Below, in pieces: positions 32,653 through 40,902 of a stretch of DNA of 64,000 nt. Source of the stretch: DASRDR01 sp044867785 (lineage in GTDB: Bacteria > Methylomirabilota > Methylomirabilia > Rokubacteriales > DASRDR01). The stretch's first letter is position 1; each line of letters opens with the position of its first letter. The position numbers were made by a program, and so were the translations under genes. The DNA is taken from NCBI GenBank assembly GCA_044867785.1, contig JBIOVM010000185.1:30829-94828 (forward strand). The letters run 5' to 3'. Under the pieces are notes generated by a model. The model was given only the letters and a program-made list of their open reading frames with translations. It was not told where the DNA came from and searched no databases.

Positions 32653-33727
32653 CGCCGTGGAGGGTGCCGCTGGCCATCCTCGTTCTCGCCGCGGCCGGAA
32701 GCTCCGCCTCCGCCCACACGGGGGGAGCAACGGCTACGCCGCCATCGTCGTCGACGGCGCCAACGTCCGCTACAGCCTGACGCTCTGGCCCGCGTCGCTG
32801 CCGCCGGCGGTGGCCGAGGAGCTGCGGCGCGCCGGGGCCGGCGACGCCCCGAGCCGGGAGCGCGCTCTCGGCGTGATCCGGGACAAGGTGAGGCTGGTCG
32901 ACCAGGGGACGCCGTGCGAAGCCGGCGCCGGAAGCCTGGGGGCGCCGGCCGCGGCTGCCGACGGCGTCACGCTCGTCGTCGACTTCGCCTGCGCCGGCGC
33001 CGTCCGCGACCTCGTGCTCCGCGACGATCTCTTCGACGTCTTCGGCCTCGACTACCACACGCTCGCCCGGCTCGACGCGCCCGGCCGTACCGAGCAGTTC
33101 GCGTTCGCGCCCGAGACGCGCGAGACACGCTTGCGGCTGGATGGACCGGGCGTCGGCGGGCGTGGGGCCGCCAGCTTCGTCCTGCTCGGCGTCGAGCACA
33201 TCCTGAGCGGCTACGACCACCTCCTGAGCGGCTACGACCACCTCCTGTTCCTGCTCGGGCTCCTCCTTCCCGGGGGCGGTCCCTGGGCGATGGCGAAGAT
33301 CATCACCGCGTTCACGCTCGCCCACAGCGTGACGCTCGCCCTCGCGGTGCTGGATCTCGTGAGGCTGCCGGACCGTCTCGTCGAAGCGGTCATCGGTCTC
33401 TCCATCGCCGCGGTGGCCGCCGAGAACCTGTGGCTCCGGCCGACGGTCACCCGCCGCTGGGTCGTCAGCTTCGCCTTCGGACTGGTACACGGGTTCGGCT
33501 TCTCGTCGGCCCTGCTTGAGCTGGATCTCCCGTCGCACGGCCTCGTCGTCTCGCTGGTCGGGTTCAACGTCGGCGTCGAGCTGGGCCAGGCCCTCGTGGT
33601 GGCCGTGGCCCTGCCGGTGCTGGCCCTCCTGCGGGGCACGGCGTGGGACCGGCGCCTGGCCCGGGGCTCGTCGGTGGCGATCCTGCTCGCGGGCGTGGTC
33701 CTCTTCCTGGAGCGGACGCTGCTCTGA
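32649..33727 (+). CDS. HupE/UreJ-type membrane protein with a frameshift at a G6 run
   Basis: The signal peptide lies in one frame (MTPWRVPLAILVLAAAGSSASAHTG, from ATG 32649) and the rest in the -1 frame (GYAAIVVDGANVRYSLTLW onward to 33727). The switch is at GGGGGG 32720-32725, where GGGGGGA in the reading frame also fits a -1 slippery heptamer. Without a shift translation ends at 32780 after 43 residues. The rest has an extracytoplasmic domain of about 150 residues, then GVEHILSGYDHL and FLLGLLLPGG, AKIITAFTLAHSVTLALAVL and GFGFSSALLE, typical of the HupE/UreJ family, with about six helices. Family roles include Ni or Co uptake, but this branch is uncharacterised. LSGYDHL is tandemly duplicated. 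ATGA overlap with the DUF4340 gene. Confidence 0.75.
33201..33242 (+). repeat. 21-bp exact tandem duplication inside the hupE-like gene
   Basis: Two perfect head-to-tail copies of a 21-base unit (33201-33221 and 33222-33242) encode the residues LSGYDHL twice. In relatives the conserved motif has a single GYDHLLFLLGLLL. The insertion keeps the frame and adds seven residues before the first core helix. Confidence 0.9.
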
Positions 33728-33785
33728 TCGTGGCGTTCGTCGGGAGACCCGGCCCGGCCTCGCCCGCCGGCGGCGGGGATCTCGA

Positions 33786-34709
33786 TCAGCCGGCCGCCCG
33801 GGCCGCCGCCACGGTCCGCCGGAGCCCCTCGTCGAGCGTCACGCGCGGGAACCAGCCGAGCAATCCCCGGGCGCGCGCGGGGTCCAGCAGGCTCCGGCGC
33901 TGCTCGCCGGGCTTGGCCGGCGCATGGCGTGCCTCGCCGCGGCCGCCGGCCGCTGTGCGGAGGCGCTCGAAGAGGGTCACGATCGACGTCTCGACGCCGG
34001 TGCCGATATTGACGGGGCCGGTGACGGCGGGCTTCTCGAGCGCCAGGAGCGCGGCCTCCGCGACGTCCCCGACGTACACGAAATCGCGCGACTGGAGGCC
34101 GTCGCCGTTGATGACGCACGGCTCGCCGCGCAAGAGCCGCTCGGTGAAGATCGCCACCACGCCCGCTTCACCGTGGGGACTCTGACGCGGCCCGTAGATG
34201 TTCGCGAGGCGAAGCACGATCCCGCTCAGTCCGTAAAGCGCCTCCCAGCAGGCGAGGTAGATCTCCGCCGCCACCTTCGACACGCCGTACGGAGAGATGG
34301 GGCGACTGGGATGGTCCTCGGGCGTCGGGATCACCTCGGTGTCCCCGTATCCGGCGCCGCCCGTCGACACGTAGACCATCCGCCGCACCGCGCCGCGCCG
34401 GGAGCATTCCAGGAGGTTGACGGAGCCCACTACGTTGATCTCGGCGTCCAGCCGCGGTTCCGCCACCGATCGGCCGACGGAGGCCTGGGCGGCCAGGTGG
34501 ATCACCGCCTCGGGCGCCTCGACGCGGAACACCTCGCCGAGCCCGGAGCTCCGGATGTCGACGGCGTGGAAGGACGCGGCCGGGCTGACGTGCTCCCGGC
34601 GGCCGCTGCTGAGATCGTCCACGACCGCCACCTGGTGTCCCGCGTCCAGGCAGCGGTCGACCACGTGCGAGCCGATGAAGCCGGCGCCGCCGGTCACGAG
34701 GACTTTCAC
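33786..34709 (-). CDS. NAD-dependent epimerase/dehydratase (GalE-like)
   Basis: A 307-residue extended short-chain dehydrogenase. The NAD-binding MKVLVTGGAGFIGSHVVD is at the start, then VIHLAAQASVGRSV, the catalytic Ser/Thr in YVSTGGAGYGD, and Tyr-x3-Lys in SPYGVSKVAAE (about Tyr140, Lys144). Family members interconvert nucleotide sugars (UDP-glucose/galactose and relatives) for cell-surface polysaccharides. The ATG at 34709 is the family start. The gene is alone on the minus strand between the hupE-like gene (convergent, 58-base gap) and the acyl-CoA synthetase (divergent, 116-base gap). No glycosyltransferases are near. Confidence 0.9.
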   Translation of the reverse strand: MKVLVTGGAGFIGSHVVDRCLDAGHQVAVVDDLSSGRREHVSPAASFHAVDIRSSGLGEVFRVEAPEAVIHLAAQASVGRSVAEPRLDAEINVVGSVNLLECSRRGAVRRMVYVSTGGAGYGDTEVIPTPEDHPSRPISPYGVSKVAAEIYLACWEALYGLSGIVLRLANIYGPRQSPHGEAGVVAIFTERLLRGEPCVINGDGLQSRDFVYVGDVAEAALLALEKPAVTGPVNIGTGVETSIVTLFERLRTAAGGRGEARHAPAKPGEQRRSLLDPARARGLLGWFPRVTLDEGLRRTVAAARAAG

Positions 34710-34775
34710 GCCGGAGGATTATGCCGGGGGCCACTCCGGCGGGCAAGGGACCTTCCGGGGCATCGGAGCGCCGCC

Positions 34776-34804
34776 TTGACCTCGCCGCATGCCTTGGGGA
34801 CACT
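34776..34804 (+). promoter_or_regulatory. Weak predicted promoter of the acyl-CoA synthetase gene
   Basis: TTGACC (34776-34781), 17-base spacer, GACACT (34799-34804), in the divergent gap 34710-34825. The start would be near 34811, giving a leader of about 15 bases and no clear Shine-Dalgarno before ATG 34826. Confidence 0.3.
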
Positions 34805-34825
34805 CGGGCAGCGGATCGGGCCGAC

Positions 34826-36931
34826 ATGAGTGCCACGACGGAAGCAGCCAAGCGAGGCGACGTGCGCGAGCCCCGCGGAACGCTGGGGCGACTCTTCGCG
34901 CCGCGCTCGATCGCCCTGGTCGGGGTGCCCGGCGACACCTCGCGCCCCGGCGCCCGGCCGCTGCACTTTCTCCGGCGCCACGGCTACCCGGGGCGCCTCT
35001 ATCCCGTCAATCCCCGCCATCCCGTCATCGGCGATCTCCCGGCGTACCCGAGCCTCGGCGCCTTGCCGGAGGTTCCCGACGTGGCGTGGATCGGCCTGCC
35101 CGCCGGCCAGGCGGACGAGGCGCTCCTCGAGTGCGGCCAGGTCGGCGTTCGGTTCGCCGTGGTGCTCGGTGCCGGGTTCGCCGAGACGGGTGAGCCCGGC
35201 GCGGCCGCCCAGGCGCGTCTGGCCGAGCGCGCGCGGCTCACCGGCGTCCGCGTGCTGGGACCGAACACCGTGGGCTTCGTCAACGCGTGGGACCGCGTCG
35301 CGCTCACCTTCTCGACCGTCGGCAAGCTCGACGCGATGCGCCCGGGGGCGGTGGCGCTCCTGTCGCAGTCGGGGGGCCTGGGCGGCTGTCTGCTCGACCG
35401 CGCGGCGGACCGGGGCCTGGGCGTGGGGCTGTTCGTGTCGACGGGGAACGAGGCCGACCTCTCGCTCGCGGATTATCTCGAGTGGCTGATCGACGACGAG
35501 CGGACGCGCGCGGTGGCGTGTCTCGTCGAGCAGGTCCGCGATCCCGAGCGCGTGGCGGCGGCCGTCCAGCGCGCGGCGGCCAACGGCGTCGCGGTCGTCG
35601 CGCTCAAGCTCGGCGCCTCGTCGACCGGCTCGCGGGCGGCGCGCTCCCACACCGGCGCCATGGCCGGGCGCCATGACGCGTGGCGGGCGTGGGCGCGCGC
35701 CGCCGGCGTGATCGAGGTGACCGAGCTGGACCACCTGATCGAGACCGCGGCCTATCTGGCTCATGCGCCCGCGCTGGAGGGACCGCGAATGGCCATGGTG
35801 ACGTCGTCCGGCGGCGTCGCCGTGCTCGTCGCGGACGCGCTCGAGCCGAAGGGGTTCAGCTTCGTGCCGCTGGCGGACGACACGGCGCGACGCGTCGGGC
35901 GCCTGCTGCCGTCCTATGTCACGGTGACGAACCCCCTCGACATCACCGCCGGCCTGCCGGACGAGACGTTCGGCGAGGTGCTGGCCGAGGTGGGGCGGGA
36001 TCCCCGCGTCGATGTCGTCGTCGTCCCGCTGACGATGGCGTCGGCAGGCCGGGGCTCCGCCCGGGCGGAGCAGGTGGCGCGCGCCGCCCTGGCGTCCGCG
36101 AAACCGGTCGTGGTGTGCTGGCCCGGGGGCGGGCTCGTGCGCGAGGGCTTCCGGGTCCTGGACGAGGCGCGCGTGCCGCTCTTTCCCACGGTCTCGAGCT
36201 GCGCGACGGCGCTCGGCGCCGCGCTCGCGTTCAGAGCCGTTCGCGGTCGGCCGGAGCGGGCGGTGCCGGCGGCGCCGGCCGTGGCGGCCCCGGCGGGCGC
36301 GGGGCCGGTCTCCTGGTCGGCGGCGCGCACGCTCCTCGCGAGCGTGGGCCTCACGTTGGTCCCGGAGGTGATCGTGCGCGACGAGGCGGAGGCGAGCGCG
36401 GTCGCGCCCGGGCTCCGGTATCCGGTGGCCGTCAAGGTGTTGGGCCCGCTCCACCGGACCGACGTAGGCGGCGTGCGCCTCGGCGTCTCGACGCCGGACG
36501 CGCTGCTGACCGCCGTCCGGGAGCTCCGACCGCTCGGCGAAGCGTGCCTGGTGCAGCCGATGATCGACGGAGTCGAGGTGTTGGTGGGAGCGCTCCGGGA
36601 CCCGGAGCTGGGACCATTCGTGCTGGTCGCTCCGGGCGGCGTGCGAACGGAGCTCTACGGGGAGCGAGCCATGGTCCCCGCTCCCTGCGACCGGGAGGGC
36701 GCCGAGGCGCTGCTCCGCGAGTGCCGGGCGCTCGATGCGCTCCTCGACGGCCATCGCGGCGCTCCGCCCGCCGACCGGGCGGCGCTCGTGGACCTGATCG
36801 TCCGGACTGCCGGCCTGGCGGCGGCGCTCGGCCACCGGCTGGACGCTCTCGACCTGAACCCGGTGATCGTGGGCGCCGCGAGCGGAGGCGGCGCGGCGAT
36901 CGTCGACGCGCGAATCGTGCTCGATCCATGA
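34826..36931 (+). CDS. NDP-forming acyl-CoA synthetase / acetate-CoA ligase (single chain)
   Basis: A 701-residue fused alpha-beta enzyme that interconverts acyl-CoA and acid with ADP/ATP. Order: CoA-binding domain (about 20-150; LFAPRSIALVGVPGD, YPVNPRHPVIGDL), two ligase-CoA flavodoxin-like domains (about 160-450) with the phosphohistidine segment SHTGAMAG (His about 275) and VTSSGGVAVLVADALE, and a C-terminal ATP-grasp domain (about 490-700; YPVAVKVLGPLHRTDVGGVRLGV, LDALDLNPVIV). Paralogues are common in this type of genome and act on varied acids. The liv transporter operon follows 76 bases later in the same direction, so it may activate the imported acid. Confidence 0.9.
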   Translation: MSATTEAAKRGDVREPRGTLGRLFAPRSIALVGVPGDTSRPGARPLHFLRRHGYPGRLYPVNPRHPVIGDLPAYPSLGALPEVPDVAWIGLPAGQADEALLECGQVGVRFAVVLGAGFAETGEPGAAAQARLAERARLTGVRVLGPNTVGFVNAWDRVALTFSTVGKLDAMRPGAVALLSQSGGLGGCLLDRAADRGLGVGLFVSTGNEADLSLADYLEWLIDDERTRAVACLVEQVRDPERVAAAVQRAAANGVAVVALKLGASSTGSRAARSHTGAMAGRHDAWRAWARAAGVIEVTELDHLIETAAYLAHAPALEGPRMAMVTSSGGVAVLVADALEPKGFSFVPLADDTARRVGRLLPSYVTVTNPLDITAGLPDETFGEVLAEVGRDPRVDVVVVPLTMASAGRGSARAEQVARAALASAKPVVVCWPGGGLVREGFRVLDEARVPLFPTVSSCATALGAALAFRAVRGRPERAVPAAPAVAAPAGAGPVSWSAARTLLASVGLTLVPEVIVRDEAEASAVAPGLRYPVAVKVLGPLHRTDVGGVRLGVSTPDALLTAVRELRPLGEACLVQPMIDGVEVLVGALRDPELGPFVLVAPGGVRTELYGERAMVPAPCDREGAEALLRECRALDALLDGHRGAPPADRAALVDLIVRTAGLAAALGHRLDALDLNPVIVGAASGGGAAIVDARIVLDP

Positions 36932-37007
36932 GACCCTACGTCCCAGGCTCGACCATCGACGGCGCCACGGCAGACACCCGAAGCCCAACGGAGCTAGGAG
37001 GAGTGGC

Positions 37008-38246
37008 ATGAGGCAGACCGGCCGACTCACCCGTCGTTCGTTCCTCGGCGCCGCCGGCGCGCTCGGCGCGGGCGCGCTCGGCTTTCCCGCCGTCCTCCGG
37101 GCCCAGGCCCGGGAGGTCAAGGTCGGCCACATCCACCCGCTGTCGGGCTTCCTGGCCTTCGACGGCGGGCTCGTGGTGAACGGGCTGACGCTCGCGGTGG
37201 AGGAGATCAACGAGGGGGGCGGCCTGAAGTCGATGGGAGGCGCGCGGATCGCGCTCAGCGGCGGTGACACGCAGGGGAAGGTCGAGGTCGGGATGGCGGA
37301 GGCGGAGCGCCTGATCCGGGACGGGGCGGTCGCCGTGCTCGGGCCCTACCAGAGTCCCGTCGCGTACGCGGTGTCGCAGCTCTGCGAGAAGGAGCGGACG
37401 CCCTTCGTGATCACGGTCGCGGTCGCCGACAACGTGACCGAGCGCGGCTTCGAGTACACCTTCCGCGTCCAGCCGAACGCCAAGGCGATGTCCGAGCGCG
37501 CGCTCGACCATCTCGCCGAGCTGGCCAAGGCCACCGGGGTGTCCGTGAAGACGCTGGCCATGCTGCACGAGGACGGTCTCTTCGGCACGTCGATCGCGGG
37601 CCACGTCGAGCGCCACGCCAAGCCACTCGGGATGGAGCTCGGGCTGAAGGTGCCCTACAACTTCCGCACCCCGGACCTCACGACCGAGGTGACGAAGGTG
37701 AAGGCGGCGAAGGCCGACGTGGTCATCGTGAGCGGGTACTTCGGCGACGGCCTCCTCATCGCGCGCACGGCGACCGAGCTCCGGCTCGAGACGCGGGCCG
37801 TCATGGGAATCGCGAACGGCGGATTCTCGAACCCGAAGTTCCTCGCCGACCAGCCGCAGCTGGCCGACCTGATCCTGGACGCGAACTACTGGCACAACCC
37901 CCGGAGCGAGCGGTCGAAGCGCGTGATGGAGGCCTATCGCAAGCGCTTCAACGCGCCCATGTCCTCCCACTCGGTCCAGGCGTACAGCGCGATGATGGTG
38001 CTGCGGGACGCGCTGGAGCGCGCGGGCAGCGCGGATCGCGCCAAGGTTCGCGAGGCCCTGGCCAAGACCAACCTGGCCGACCACATCCTCCCGCAGGGCC
38101 CCATCCGCTTCGACCGGACGGGGGAGAACGCGGGCGCGCAGTCCGTCCTGCTGCAGAACCAGGGCGGCCGGACGGTGGTGGTCGGCCCCAGCGAGTTCGC
38201 CGAGGCCAAGGCCGTCTTCCCCGTGCCGCGCTGGGGCCGCTCGTAG
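37008..38246 (+). CDS. livK: Branched-chain amino-acid-type ABC transporter substrate-binding protein
   Basis: A 412-residue periplasmic binding protein with a twin-arginine leader (LTRRSFLGAAGALGAGALGFPAVL, cleavage near ARA-QAR). The mature part shows the LivK/type-I fold: KVGHIHPLSGFLAFDGGLVVNGLTLAVEEIN, RDGAVAVLGPYQSPVAYAVSQLCE, TLAMLHEDGLFGTSIAG and SHSVQAYSAMMVLRDAL. Such receptors in soil bacteria bind many ligands besides branched amino acids (amides, aromatic or short organic acids). Start ATG with GGAGGAG 5 bases upstream. Genes for both permeases and both ATPases follow, and a large hairpin lies in the gap before livH. Confidence 0.93.
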   Translation: MRQTGRLTRRSFLGAAGALGAGALGFPAVLRAQAREVKVGHIHPLSGFLAFDGGLVVNGLTLAVEEINEGGGLKSMGGARIALSGGDTQGKVEVGMAEAERLIRDGAVAVLGPYQSPVAYAVSQLCEKERTPFVITVAVADNVTERGFEYTFRVQPNAKAMSERALDHLAELAKATGVSVKTLAMLHEDGLFGTSIAGHVERHAKPLGMELGLKVPYNFRTPDLTTEVTKVKAAKADVVIVSGYFGDGLLIARTATELRLETRAVMGIANGGFSNPKFLADQPQLADLILDANYWHNPRSERSKRVMEAYRKRFNAPMSSHSVQAYSAMMVLRDALERAGSADRAKVREALAKTNLADHILPQGPIRFDRTGENAGAQSVLLQNQGGRTVVVGPSEFAEAKAVFPVPRWGRS

Positions 38247-38270
38247 CCCGAGCGCCGGCCGGGTCGCTCC

Positions 38271-38318
38271 GGATCCCGCCGCATCGGGGCGCCGCCGGCG
38301 GCCTCGGCGGCGGGATCC
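38271..38318 (+). promoter_or_regulatory. Hairpin between livK and livH
   Basis: Perfect 12-bp inverted repeat GGATCCCGCCGC (38271-38282) with GCGGCGGGATCC (38307-38318); the 24-base loop has a further G/C self-complementary core. No T tract. Same placement as the hairpins between dctP and dctQ. Confidence 0.6.
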
Positions 38319-38349
38319 TGGCCGGCCGCGGGCGCTCGTCCGGCCGCTC

Positions 38350-39219
38350 GTGAGCACGCTCCTCTGGCAGGCGACCGTCTCGGGCGTCCTGATCGGGGGG
38401 GTCTACGCGCTGGTCGCGCTCGGCCTGACGCTGATCTTCGGCGTGCTTCGCATCATCAACTTCGCCCACGGCGCGCTGATGATGCTCGGCATGTACGCCA
38501 CGTTCTTCCTCCACGTCCATGGCGGGCTCGATCCGTACCTGTCCCTGCTGGTGGTCGGGCCGCTCTTTTTTGTGGTGGGGGTCGCCCTCGAGCGGGGCGT
38601 CATCGCGCCGAACCTGAACGCCCCCGAGTCGAACCAGCTGCTCCTGACCCTCGGGGTGGCCCTCTTCTTGGAGAACGGCGCGCTCGCCTTGTTCGGCGCC
38701 GACCCGCGAAGCGTCCGCCTGGGCTACCTCGGGCGGGGCCTGCTCCTCGGAGACGCCGTGGTGAACGTCCCGCGCCTGATCGCCTTCGTGGGCTCGGTCG
38801 CGCTGGCGCTCGGCCTGTGGCTGTTCCTCAAGCACACCGACACCGGCAAGGCGATCCGCGCCGCGGCCGAGGAGCGGGAAGGCGCCCAGCTCGTGGGCAT
38901 CGATATCCGGCGCCTCTACGCCCTCGCCTTCGGCCTGGGCACCGCCGTCGTCGCGGTGGCCGGCGGCCTCGTCACGCCGTTCCTCTACGTGGCGCCGGAC
39001 GTGGGGGACGTGTTCAACATCCTCGCGTTCGTGATCGTCGTCCTGGGCGGCATGGGGAGCTTCATCGGAGCCCTGCTCGGCGGATTCCTGGTGGGCCTCG
39101 CGGAGTCGATCGGGGCGGCGGTCATGCCGGGATCGCTCAAGCAGTTGCCGATCTTCGCCTTGTTCGTGCTCGTGCTCCTGTTCCGCCCGAACGGCCTCTT
39201 CGGGAGGGGGCGTGGCTAG
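38350..39219 (+). CDS. livH: Branched-chain amino-acid-type ABC transporter permease LivH
   Basis: A 289-residue membrane protein with about eight helices. Signatures: SGVLIGGVYALVALGLTLIFGVLRIINFAHGALMMLG, LFLKHTDTGKAIRAAAEER (the EAA-like coupling loop region) and AFVIVVLGGMGSFIGALLGGFLVGLAES. It forms the channel with LivM, driven by LivG/LivF. GTG start at 38350 after the livK hairpin; the stop lies 8 bases inside livM. Confidence 0.93.
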   Translation: MSTLLWQATVSGVLIGGVYALVALGLTLIFGVLRIINFAHGALMMLGMYATFFLHVHGGLDPYLSLLVVGPLFFVVGVALERGVIAPNLNAPESNQLLLTLGVALFLENGALALFGADPRSVRLGYLGRGLLLGDAVVNVPRLIAFVGSVALALGLWLFLKHTDTGKAIRAAAEEREGAQLVGIDIRRLYALAFGLGTAVVAVAGGLVTPFLYVAPDVGDVFNILAFVIVVLGGMGSFIGALLGGFLVGLAESIGAAVMPGSLKQLPIFALFVLVLLFRPNGLFGRGRG

Positions 39220-40168
39220 GATCGGCGGGCTCGTGGCCGTCGCCGCCGCCGCGGCCCTGGCGCCGCTCTTCCTGTCGGCCTACGTCGTCCACCTCATGGT
39301 GCTCGTCCTGTTCTTCGCCTTCCTGGGGGTCGCGTGGAACGTCCTCGGCGGGTACGCGGGACAGTTCTCGTTCGGCCACGCGGCGTTCTTCGGGATCGGC
39401 GCCTACACCTCGACGCTCCTCCTGGTTCGCCTCGGCGTCTCCCCGTGGGCGGGATTCCTCGCGGGCGCCGCCCTCGCCGCGGCCTTCGGCTGCTTCGCCG
39501 GGTACCTGTCCTTTCGCTACGGTCTCCGCGGCCCGTACTTCGCCCTGGTGACGCTGGCCTTCGCGGAGATGCTGCGCCTGGTCGCGCTGAACTGGATGGC
39601 CATCGGAGGGCCGATGGGGATCCTGATCCCCCTGCCGCGGGCAGGGGAAGCCTTCTGGCGCCTGCAGTTCCCGGACAAGCTGCCCTACTACTATCTGATG
39701 CTGGCGCTGCTCGGCGCGGCGCTCGGGCTGAACCGGCTGGTCGAGCGGGCCCGCCTCGGCCACGTGCTCGCGGCCATCCGGGAGAACGAGGAAGCCGCCG
39801 AGGCGTCGGGCGTCGACACGCTCAGGGCCAAGCTCCAGGCGATGGCGCTGTCGGCGTCCCTCACCGCCCTCGGGGGCACCTTCTATGCGCAGTACTTCTC
39901 CTTCATCGACCCGACGCTCGCGTTCGGGCCGGCCGTCTCGGTGGAGATCCTGCTCCGTCCCATCGTCGGCGGGCCCGGGACGCTCCTCGGGCCCGTCCTG
40001 GGCTCGCTCGTGCTCACGCCGCTGTCCGAGTTGACGCGGTCTTTCATCCGCGGCCGGCCCGGCGTCGACGTGATGGTGTACGGCGCCGTCCTCGTGGTCG
40101 TGGTCACGTTCCTCCCCGGAGGGCTGGTCGGCGCCTGGCGACGGATCCGGCGTTCGGCCGCCGCCTGA
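39212..40168 (+). CDS. livM: Branched-chain amino-acid-type ABC transporter permease LivM
   Basis: A 318-residue permease with about nine helices. Typical LivM segments are FLGVAWNVLGGYAGQFSFGHAAFFGIGAYTS, FGCFAGYLSFRYGLRGPYFALVTLAFAEML, AIRENEEAAEASGVDTLRAKLQAMALS and GGPGTLLGPVLGSLVLTPLSE. It pairs with LivH. The GTG at 39212 overlaps livH by 8 bases and the TGA shares one base with the livG ATG, so the operon is compact. Confidence 0.93.
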   Translation: MARIGGLVAVAAAAALAPLFLSAYVVHLMVLVLFFAFLGVAWNVLGGYAGQFSFGHAAFFGIGAYTSTLLLVRLGVSPWAGFLAGAALAAAFGCFAGYLSFRYGLRGPYFALVTLAFAEMLRLVALNWMAIGGPMGILIPLPRAGEAFWRLQFPDKLPYYYLMLALLGAALGLNRLVERARLGHVLAAIRENEEAAEASGVDTLRAKLQAMALSASLTALGGTFYAQYFSFIDPTLAFGPAVSVEILLRPIVGGPGTLLGPVLGSLVLTPLSELTRSFIRGRPGVDVMVYGAVLVVVVTFLPGGLVGAWRRIRRSAAA

Positions 40169-40902
40169 TGGCGCTCCTCGAGATCCGCGGGCTCACCAAG
40201 CGCTTCGGCGGGCTCGCGGCCGTGTCGGACGTGGCGTTCGACGTGGCGGCCGGCGAGCTGGTGGGGCTCATCGGCCCGAACGGTGCCGGAAAGACCACCC
40301 TCTTCCACCTGGTCACGGGGTTCCATCGGCCGACGGCGGGGCGTGTTCGGTTCGACCGCGTCGACATCACCGGGCTCCGTCCTCACGCCGTGTGCCGCCT
40401 CGGCATCGCGCGCACGTTCCAGATCGTCCAGCCGTTTCCCGGCCTGTCGGTCCTCGCCAACGCGGCGGTCGGGGCGTTCAACCGCACCGGCGACCCGGCG
40501 GTCGCGCACGCCAAGGCGCGGGAGGCCCTGGCGGTCGTGGGACTCGACGCCCAGGCCGAGCGGCCGGCCCGCGCCCTCACGCTGTCGGACCGGCGACGCC
40601 TCGAGGTCGCGCGCGCCCTGGCGACGGGGCCGCGGGTCCTGCTCTTGGACGAGGCGATGTCGGGGCTGACGCCCGGCGAGGTCGGGGACATGATCGCCCT
40701 CCTGCGGCGGCTCCGGGGCGAGGGCCTCACGATCCTCGTGATCGAGCACCTGCTGCGGGCGATCATGGCGCTCTCCGACCGGATCGTCGTCCTGGACCAC
40801 GGGGAGAAGATCGCCGAAGGCCTCCCGGCGACCGTCGCGCGCGACCCGCGAGTCGTCGAGGCGTACCTGGGGTCGGCCGGGGCCCTCGAGGCTGCGCCGT
40901 GA
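40168..40902 (+). CDS. livG: ABC transporter ATP-binding protein LivG
   Basis: A 244-residue ATPase. Walker A GPNGAGKTT is at about residues 36-44 and Walker B VLLLDEAMSGL near 155, followed by IEHLLRAIMALSDRIVVLDHGEKIAEG, characteristic of LivG. The signature motif is LTLSDRRRLEVARAL rather than the usual LSxGxxR, so it is divergent at this site (LSDRR for LSGGQ-like), as seen in a subset of LivG proteins. ATG 40168 is in TGATG with the livM stop. Confidence 0.92.
   Translation: MALLEIRGLTKRFGGLAAVSDVAFDVAAGELVGLIGPNGAGKTTLFHLVTGFHRPTAGRVRFDRVDITGLRPHAVCRLGIARTFQIVQPFPGLSVLANAAVGAFNRTGDPAVAHAKAREALAVVGLDAQAERPARALTLSDRRRLEVARALATGPRVLLLDEAMSGLTPGEVGDMIALLRRLRGEGLTILVIEHLLRAIMALSDRIVVLDHGEKIAEGLPATVARDPRVVEAYLGSAGALEAAP

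Noticed and set aside
34706..37270. An 854-codon minus-strand frame opposite the acyl-CoA synthetase
   Set aside because: Antisense shadow with Arg/Gly/His-rich composition; the plus-strand gene has all family motifs.
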